Position numbers and translations under genes: made by a program. 62,811 nucleotides of DNA from Priapulus caudatus (taxonomy: Eukaryota; Priapulida; Priapulimorpha; Priapulimorphida; Priapulidae): the NCBI RefSeq assembly GCF_000485595.1, contig NW_014577111.1, positions 439,806 to 502,616 of the forward strand, given 5' to 3'. The notes under the pieces are model-generated. The model saw only the letters and a program-made list of their open reading frames with translations, had not been told where the DNA came from and did not search any database. The first letter of the stretch is position 1; every line of letters begins with the position of its first letter. Of this stretch, positions 57,199-62,811 are shown one piece after another.

Positions 57199-57599
57199 CT
57201 ATCATCCTTTGACTTGGGTAGCTTTGGTCCAATCTTCAGCTGTACATGTAGTATCGGCAAGCTGCTTCGCCTCCGGGACAACATCCGCCCGCGGCCGTAC
57301 TCTTCTGCTGTCGGCATGGCGGCACTGTAGTCGGAAACTCGACGCATGAACCGCTCTTGCCACTCTTTCCCACAATTCTCATCCAGAGTGTCCTCCTGAA
57401 ATATCGCTAACAACTTAGCCATGCGTGCAATAGAGACCTGGACCGCCTCTACGGGACGTAGATCCACTGTCCCTACCCCAGGTGTTTGAAGGGGTGCGTG
57501 CACCGCCTCTACGAGATGCAGATCCATTGCCACTACGCCCGCATTGTGTGAAGGAGAAGTCTGGACTGTTTCTACATTTTTATTGCAGTTTAGCCACAT
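57199..57599 (-). CDS. Possible coding exon, unknown protein
   Basis: A minus-strand frame starting at ATG (57,599) stays open for 133 codons, with balanced amino-acid use unlike the repeat-derived frames nearby. In genomic sequence it would stop three bases after GATAG, but GATAG is followed directly by GTAAGT, a consensus splice donor (intron from 57,198). The exon may therefore continue elsewhere in phase 2. Residues of about 20-62 contain two degenerate tandem units, each with VVAMDLHLVEAV- or VGTVDLRPVEAV-type wording. A more conserved-looking stretch follows, with EKW-type and RFMRRVSDYSAAMP segments, then a basic tail. I do not recognise the family. It may be a host exon or part of an unrecognised mobile element. 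No partner exon was found. Confidence 0.35.
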
Positions 57600-58615
57600 T
57601 ACATTGATAAGTTGAATACTCTAACAGTACTTCGTCTTCGATTAACTTTAACATTTACCGCTACAGTTACCGCTACCACGTGGTAGCATATGACGTCATA
57701 CTCTCCCAGGTTCAATCAGCCTGTCTACTGGTTAGTCTGCATCCGCTAGTAACTTCTATTGATTTGCTACAGTGCGCTTATGAAAGCCGTCATCAAATCC
57801 TTATTGATAGGAAGACTCGAAATTTCTGTGTACGGATTTAAAAAAAACATGAGTAACGAAACCTCTAATCATGCTGCTACATAATCGTGGCAAGAGCATA
57901 ACGAGAGGTAAGATGTTACGCAAAAGCGAATATTGCAAGGTTTCGGTCAATTGTCCTATTCTTTAGTATTGCTAGGGGTATAATTTAAAATCTAATGAAA
58001 CGGCAATAGCGTCACCGTTCCTGGAACATTTACATTCTTATTCACTTGATGATTCTCATTGGAAGATATCAGTGAAGAGAGAAAGGAGACAACATGGATG
58101 ACGATATCTGTTAGGAAGTAAGAGAGATGGCCATTGACAAAACTGAGTGGTGGGAGACTATCGTAGCATTATGAGCCACAAGGCCCGGAAATGACAGATG
58201 AGGTGGTGAAGTGAGGTGATTACCTTTACCTTACTAAACTAAACAAAATCAAGGGCAGTCCCGTTACTACTTCATGTGACACGGAATCGCGTTCTCATAA
58301 TCAATAATAAATCAATAAATATATAAGCAATCTTGTGCTTTAATTGAATTCACGTCGATTCGTAATGCGCGGCGTAAAATGCGCCTATGTCTGAGAAGTC
58401 CCATAAAGTTTCCTTTTCCGAAGCCATATATTCATTTTCATTTCAATTTTAATAGCAATTCAACAGTCATCGAGGCCATGGCGTAAGGTCATCAAGGGCA
58501 TAATCTAAGGTCGTCAAGGTTCGGTCTGTTGCTTCTAACACGAGTTTATTGCCGCTGCATATGTAATCATTTCATTTTACTGTTCAGTTGTTTGCGATAT
58601 CGATGTGCTGCGCTT
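57600..58615. other. Unannotated DNA
   Basis: About 1 kb in which I see no second exon for the possible minus-strand gene, no RNA gene and no element end other than the L2-like tail just after it. Confidence 0.45.
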
Positions 58616-58617
58616 TT

Positions 58618-58682
58618 GATCATTTCATGTAAAATGGCGCAATATAAATAAATAAAATAATAATAATAATAATAATAATACT
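58618..58682 (+). mobile_element. Possible L2/SINE-like 3' tail
   Basis: The block GTAAAATGGCGCAATATAAA followed by TAAATAAAATAATAATAAT resembles the short-repeat 3' tails of L2-type LINEs and the SINEs that use them (a GCGC-AATATAAAT-like motif, then an ATA repeat). No body of such an element is recognised upstream, so it would be a heavily 5'-truncated copy or chance similarity. Confidence 0.4.
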
Positions 58683-59785
58683 AATCTGCGTTAGGATTCC
58701 AACACAACTCCGCAGAAAACTATCCGCGAAAACGATCTTGAACAAAATAAAAACATTGATAAATCGTCTCGAATCTGACTAAGCGCATCATGTGACCTGG
58801 GCATTGACAGCAGGCATTGGCAACCGACAGCGTGCGTGACCCTGGAGCAGGATTAACTTCCGCGAGTAACCTTCTTAAGCAGCTCGAGGCTTTTAGCGAG
58901 AAAGGAGATGACTCAGTTCGAGTTCGATTTTTCTGTTAACGGATATATTTTTGTATGCGTATAGACGAAGACTCTCTATTTCATCATTGACCGCTGACAC
59001 GTACGTATATGTAGTTACCAGTAGTTGGGCGATACACGGATATTCCATCGCGAACTTGGCCGCCACGCGACACGTAACTGTGACGTCATACATGTATGAA
59101 GAAACGTAACTGTAGCCGCTCTAACATGAAGCGTGGCACCACACACGCGTGCGCAGACGCGCGCGCACGCGCACACGAAAGTGTTGAAAATTTGTCTACA
59201 TATTCATTTTAGACTTTATTATTTATAATTGCACCTAGTACATTTACATCCGGTCTTGTGCGCTATCGGTAAACGCTGTTCAACTCTTCCTGAAAGATTT
59301 TATGAGGTATGTAATTTTTGGGCAAAATTCTGATTTCCAATTTAACGCGTTGATGTTCCATCGTAAAGATTGGTTATTTCGGTCTAATCTGACGCTGGTT
59401 TTTCATTTTCCTTCGGTCAGCACTTGCCCTGAAGCTACTATATATATGATAACGAGTCTGTGATGAAACCGTTGTGTTTTCTGTCGTAATATGAAATAGA
59501 CTCGTACGTCAATGCGGCGCCAGTAAGATATAGACTGACTCCTGCACTCTTTTGTGACAGTGGGTACTTTAATCCTCGAGTCTTCCCTGATTCTTCCTTG
59601 ATTAACCTCACGTCACCTTATGCATCAGCCTCTCGTACATTCCTCACGCATCCAGGGAGACTTCATATATCCGGCTTCTCTTAAAGCACGGATATACAAC
59701 TCGGTACAATAGTAGACGGCTACCTCGCCTCTACAATGCGTTATACAAAAATGTATTTGTTAGAGACGGGTTACCAGTCTATATG
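58683..59785. other. Unannotated DNA
   Basis: No gene recognised. A 66-codon minus frame at 58,893-59,093 has no domain. An alternating GCGC/CACA patch lies at about 59,143-59,175. Confidence 0.45.
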
Positions 59786-59825
59786 GCAAAGATCTACCCA
59801 CGTTAGATCGTGGGTAGATCTTTGC
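59786..59825. repeat. Perfect hairpin
   Basis: A 17-bp stem, GCAAAGATCTACCCACG with its inverted copy, surrounds a 6-base loop. No flanking direct repeat is seen, unlike the hairpins at 9.4 and 12.9 kb. Confidence 0.75.
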
Positions 59826-59941
59826 TTAGGGATCTTACTGGAGATCCGTTAATGCTGGAAACAGAACGTTGGCGCTAGAACGTCCCCCCCCCCCTACTTC
59901 ACTACACACGCAAGCACATTATATGTATGTAGTATATATGC

Positions 59942-59974
<33 letters not shown>

Positions 59975-60435
59975 CATAATCGACTGATCTCGCAAAAGCT
60001 TAAAGCTTAGTAAGAAAACATCACGGCTGCGTGCGTTCACGCGAATTCGCGTTGCTCGAATAATTATGATGAAGATTGCTTGATGGTTCCGAAACGATCG
60101 GCAGCTGGACTGGCTCACAGCATCTTTTTTTTCACGACAGACTTTTTTTGGCTGCGCGTAGCAGGCGTCGACGATAATTCCCGTATTGTGTGGAGCTCGC
60201 ACGTGTTTTTCCTTCGCGCGGAAACTCAAGATAGTTTTAATCGGCATACGCGCGAATTCTGCTACGGAATTATCCGCTGTTGCCGCCTTGCTGCGCCGTT
60301 CCCGCGTACATTGAGGAATGAAGATGAATGAATGAATGAATGATGAATAAAGAGCAACGCCGTTTGATTAAATCCCGGTGCACATATGTAGGGATGTTTG
60401 TCACTGGCGATTTTTAATTACTGGCGATATTTTTT
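59826..60435. other. Unannotated DNA with (TA)n and GAAT repeats
   Basis: Contains a C run at about 59,883-59,894, (TA)n at about 59,948-59,974 and GAAT repeats at about 60,318-60,345. Frames here lack domain signatures. Confidence 0.5.
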
Positions 60436-60439
60436 CTAG

Positions 60440-60597
60440 ATGCGAGCATCGATATTATCATCAGCAGCATCACTACCACTATCCGTAGCGACACCAGCAG
60501 CAACAACAGCAGCGGCGGCACCAGCAGCAACAGCGACAACAACGGCAGCGGCGGCAGCAGCACCCGCACCAGCAGCAGCAGCAGCAGCAGCAGCACC

Positions 60598-60628
<31 letters not shown>

Positions 60629-60638
60629 CCAACAGCAG

Positions 60639-60669
<31 letters not shown>

Positions 60670-60750
60670 AGCAGTAACAGCAGCAGCAGCAGCAACAACA
60701 ACAACAGCAGCAGCAACAGCAGCAGCGACGGCAGCAGCAGCAGTAGCAAC
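60440..60750. repeat. CAG-type trinucleotide array
   Basis: About 310 bases dominated by CAG/CAA/CAC with GCAGCGGCGGC and CATCATCAT variants. Frames are open as poly-Ala, poly-Ser/Thr or poly-Leu on either strand. It resembles the CTG/CTA array at 6.3 kb in composition but in the opposite orientation. Confidence 0.9.
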
Positions 60751-61354
60751 AGCACGCGGACAGTACATGACAGTCCCTCCCTCCCTTCCCGCATCCATCG
60801 TTAATTAATATCATCGCTGAACAATCCTCACGCTTCTCGCATCGCGGCGATCCGACCACGACCAACACAGTTACGATGTTACAGGACTTACCCATCCCCC
60901 CACCCGTCCACCCCCACCTAAAGGATATCCTCCTCTACGATTAGCTTCGCTAATCAGATACTTGTACAGCTTCGCCGCGACGCTGCGATGGACATCGCGA
61001 CCATGATTGCACGCGGTATAACAAGCGGTCACCTATAGCCCGGGATAATTGCCTTATCGGCGGCGTCGCCGAAGAATCGCTTTGCGTGCGCCGGAAATTT
61101 TCCGTTAGCAACGACGACCGCTTCGGCTCGTTATCACACCGTTCTGCGAGTTACGCGCGCGCGCGCGCGAAGGAGGAGGACGCCTGCCTTGTCCACTACA
61201 CAGCAATAATGTCGTCAGAGACGCACAACTGCAAAGCTGCTCTCAATCGTGATGCAGCACGTGATGCAGCAATCGTGATCTCCCTTACCTTGCACCTTTT
61301 TTTGGCGAAGCAAGTTTCAATTCGAAAAGTATGTGTGCACACGAGTCCATAGTA
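60751..61354. other. Unannotated DNA
   Basis: No gene is recognised. Short (GC)n at about 61,147-61,158. An 88-codon plus frame at 61,086-61,352 has no known domain. Confidence 0.45.
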
Positions 61355-61382
61355 TGTATAATATATATATATATATATATAG
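61355..61382. repeat. (TA)n microsatellite
   Basis: TA run of about 25 bases. Confidence 0.9.
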
Positions 61383-62811
61383 GAGAATACAATATCACAT
61401 ATAAAATCACAAAAACTAAAAGCTATCTTTTAAAAATCAGACTCTATGTAGAACACCGCTTGGGGACGTTGAGCTGAAGGGAGGGTACGAAAGTAAGAGC
61501 ATGAGGAGGGGCCGGTAGTCGACGTTTTAAATTACTATACTATGCGGCTCCCCCCCCGGCAGCCGCCCGCTAAAATATTGGAGGCTACCGCCTTACCTAC
61601 AATACGTGATCGAATTCTAACATGAGGCAATACTAATATCACTACAACACCTTAAAACCATATAACAATCCAACTCAATGAACACGTTAGCTAAACTCAT
61701 CACATTTGCTAACTTTAGGGATCATGCAAACCCCCCTTCATTCGCCTCCCTTAAAACTGTTGAAATTATCGGACCTAACAGCAAGTACGAACCTTGAATA
61801 TTAAGTCGTGTACAAATCATAAATACGGCAAATGCTCACCGGTATTATTAGCCACCTACTTTTACCCTAAACTACGCAGACGTGCCATCCGACCGATGAA
61901 CCAAGAAGGCCCGCGCAGGCCCCAAAACTATTATAGACGAAGTTAATGAAAGCTTATGGCTTTCCGAACACAAATTTCAAAATTCCAAGGAGCGAAGTTC
62001 AATGGAAAAGACTTACATCCGGAAAATTCCACACAGTTTGCTTACTCTCTGAAACAAACTAAAATATAAATATAAACATATCATAACTGTCAAAACTTAT
62101 TCTTGTCCCATAAACATATAATTATTATGTTAGTAATATCCCAAACCATACACCCCCCAACCACGCCGCAACCTTGCTAACCAACTTGTAACCTTTTGTA
62201 AAACAATTGTAAAACGCAGTGTAACAAATATATCTTTGTACCTGAAACAGATTTATCTTCAAATGTTCACTTGATAAGCTTACCATGAATTCAAATACTG
62301 TAATATATAACTAATAAGTATTATTTATATATGATATAATAATTCTATGTATCAAACCTGTTTATATTTTTATTCTCTATGAGATTTCAAAAACATCAGT
62401 ATTTATATTTTCTTTGATTATACCTTGTGATGTACACAACCCTTGGATGAGCAGAGTTTTTGTTATCGACTCTTTTCTTTTTGAAAAGCACTAATTCCTG
62501 TTAATAATTTGATATATTATATTATTTTTTTATTTTTTAAAAATTTCCCCAAATTTGCATGGACCCTCCATAAATCTAAAAAATCTCTTGCTTAACATAA
62601 AGCGACTTTAAAAAATTCGGGGATGGAAAAATTCCTTCAAGGCAATAAACTTAACGCTCTTGCGAAATTGTTAACTTATTTATTACAAGCGCTTGTATAT
62701 ATGCTTATATTGAATTCAGATATAAGTTTATTGATTGGGCCTATACTGTAAACGAGATAATATACTGCACCCAAAGATGATGAAATTTATCCAAACCAAC
62801 CAACCATTACT
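61383..62811. other. AT-rich unannotated DNA to the window end
   Basis: About 1.4 kb without long open frames on either strand. It includes a C/G-rich patch near 61,548-61,572. I see no gene, RNA gene or element boundary. Confidence 0.55.

Noticed and set aside
60414-60808. Poly-Ala, poly-Ser or poly-Leu genes over the CAG array
   Set aside because: All frames are open on both strands because the array is a trinucleotide repeat.
1-62811. tRNA, rRNA or snRNA genes
   Set aside because: Scanning for typical internal promoter and stem features gave no convincing hit. A covariance-model search would be needed to exclude degenerate copies.

Overview
This 62.8-kb window looks like non-coding, repeat-rich nuclear DNA of a metazoan, most likely an invertebrate. 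The evidence is a decayed Ty3/Gypsy LTR retrotransposon with a K02A2.6-like pol, a PIF/Harbinger element with a HARBI1-type transposase remnant, several MITEs with clean target-site duplications (TSDs), an L2-like 3' tail, a TTAGGG-type interstitial telomere array and very dense microsatellites. The species cannot be named from this. No intact host gene, rRNA, tRNA or CRISPR array is recognisable. The best host-gene candidate is one possible minus-strand exon at 57.2-57.6 kb that ends at a consensus splice donor. Most long open frames here are translations of microsatellites.

Layout. 1-14.2 kb is single-copy DNA with GT, CT, GAY and CTG arrays, a 374-bp foldback element (9.5-9.9 kb), two very small palindromic insertions (9.4 and 12.9 kb), a CGTCA array ending at a CRE palindrome, and a 15-bp minisatellite. 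14.2-38.4 kb is a large duplicated block, described here as segments P and Q (14.2-21.8 kb), P' (21.8-24.4 kb), a 10-N gap, S' (24.4-28.1 kb), a repeated end of P, Q' (28.3-33.7 kb), R (33.7-34.4 kb) and S'' (34.4-38.4 kb). The copies differ mainly by scattered one- or two-base insertions and deletions. I read this as unpolished long-read sequence and probably partial misassembly, although a real tandem duplication may underlie it.

38.5-62.8 kb is cleaner. It holds a 58-69-bp minisatellite (39.8-40.2 kb) and a 4.8-kb Gypsy element (42,396-47,240) with 186-bp LTRs. The Gypsy gag and pol are broken by stops and frameshifts, its integrase is deleted, a 205-bp palindrome sits in gag, and its 3' LTR is split by an 854-bp foldback MITE. 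The centre of that MITE has a 25-N run followed by a 9-base sequence identical to the end of a common Illumina adapter. Further right are a complete-ended 1,464-bp Harbinger element (48,468-49,931), a 20-bp satellite (54.6-55.9 kb), a MITE carrying the telomere-like array (56.1-56.4 kb), a hAT-like MITE (56.7-56.9 kb) and AT-rich unannotated DNA to the end.

There is no operon or pathway to describe. The biology is that of mobile elements: nested insertions, internally deleted non-autonomous copies, and several palindromic insertions flanked by 8-9-bp direct repeats. The most interesting items are the telomere-carrying MITE, the recurring palindromic insertions, and the assembly artefacts, which affect how much of the central 24 kb can be believed.
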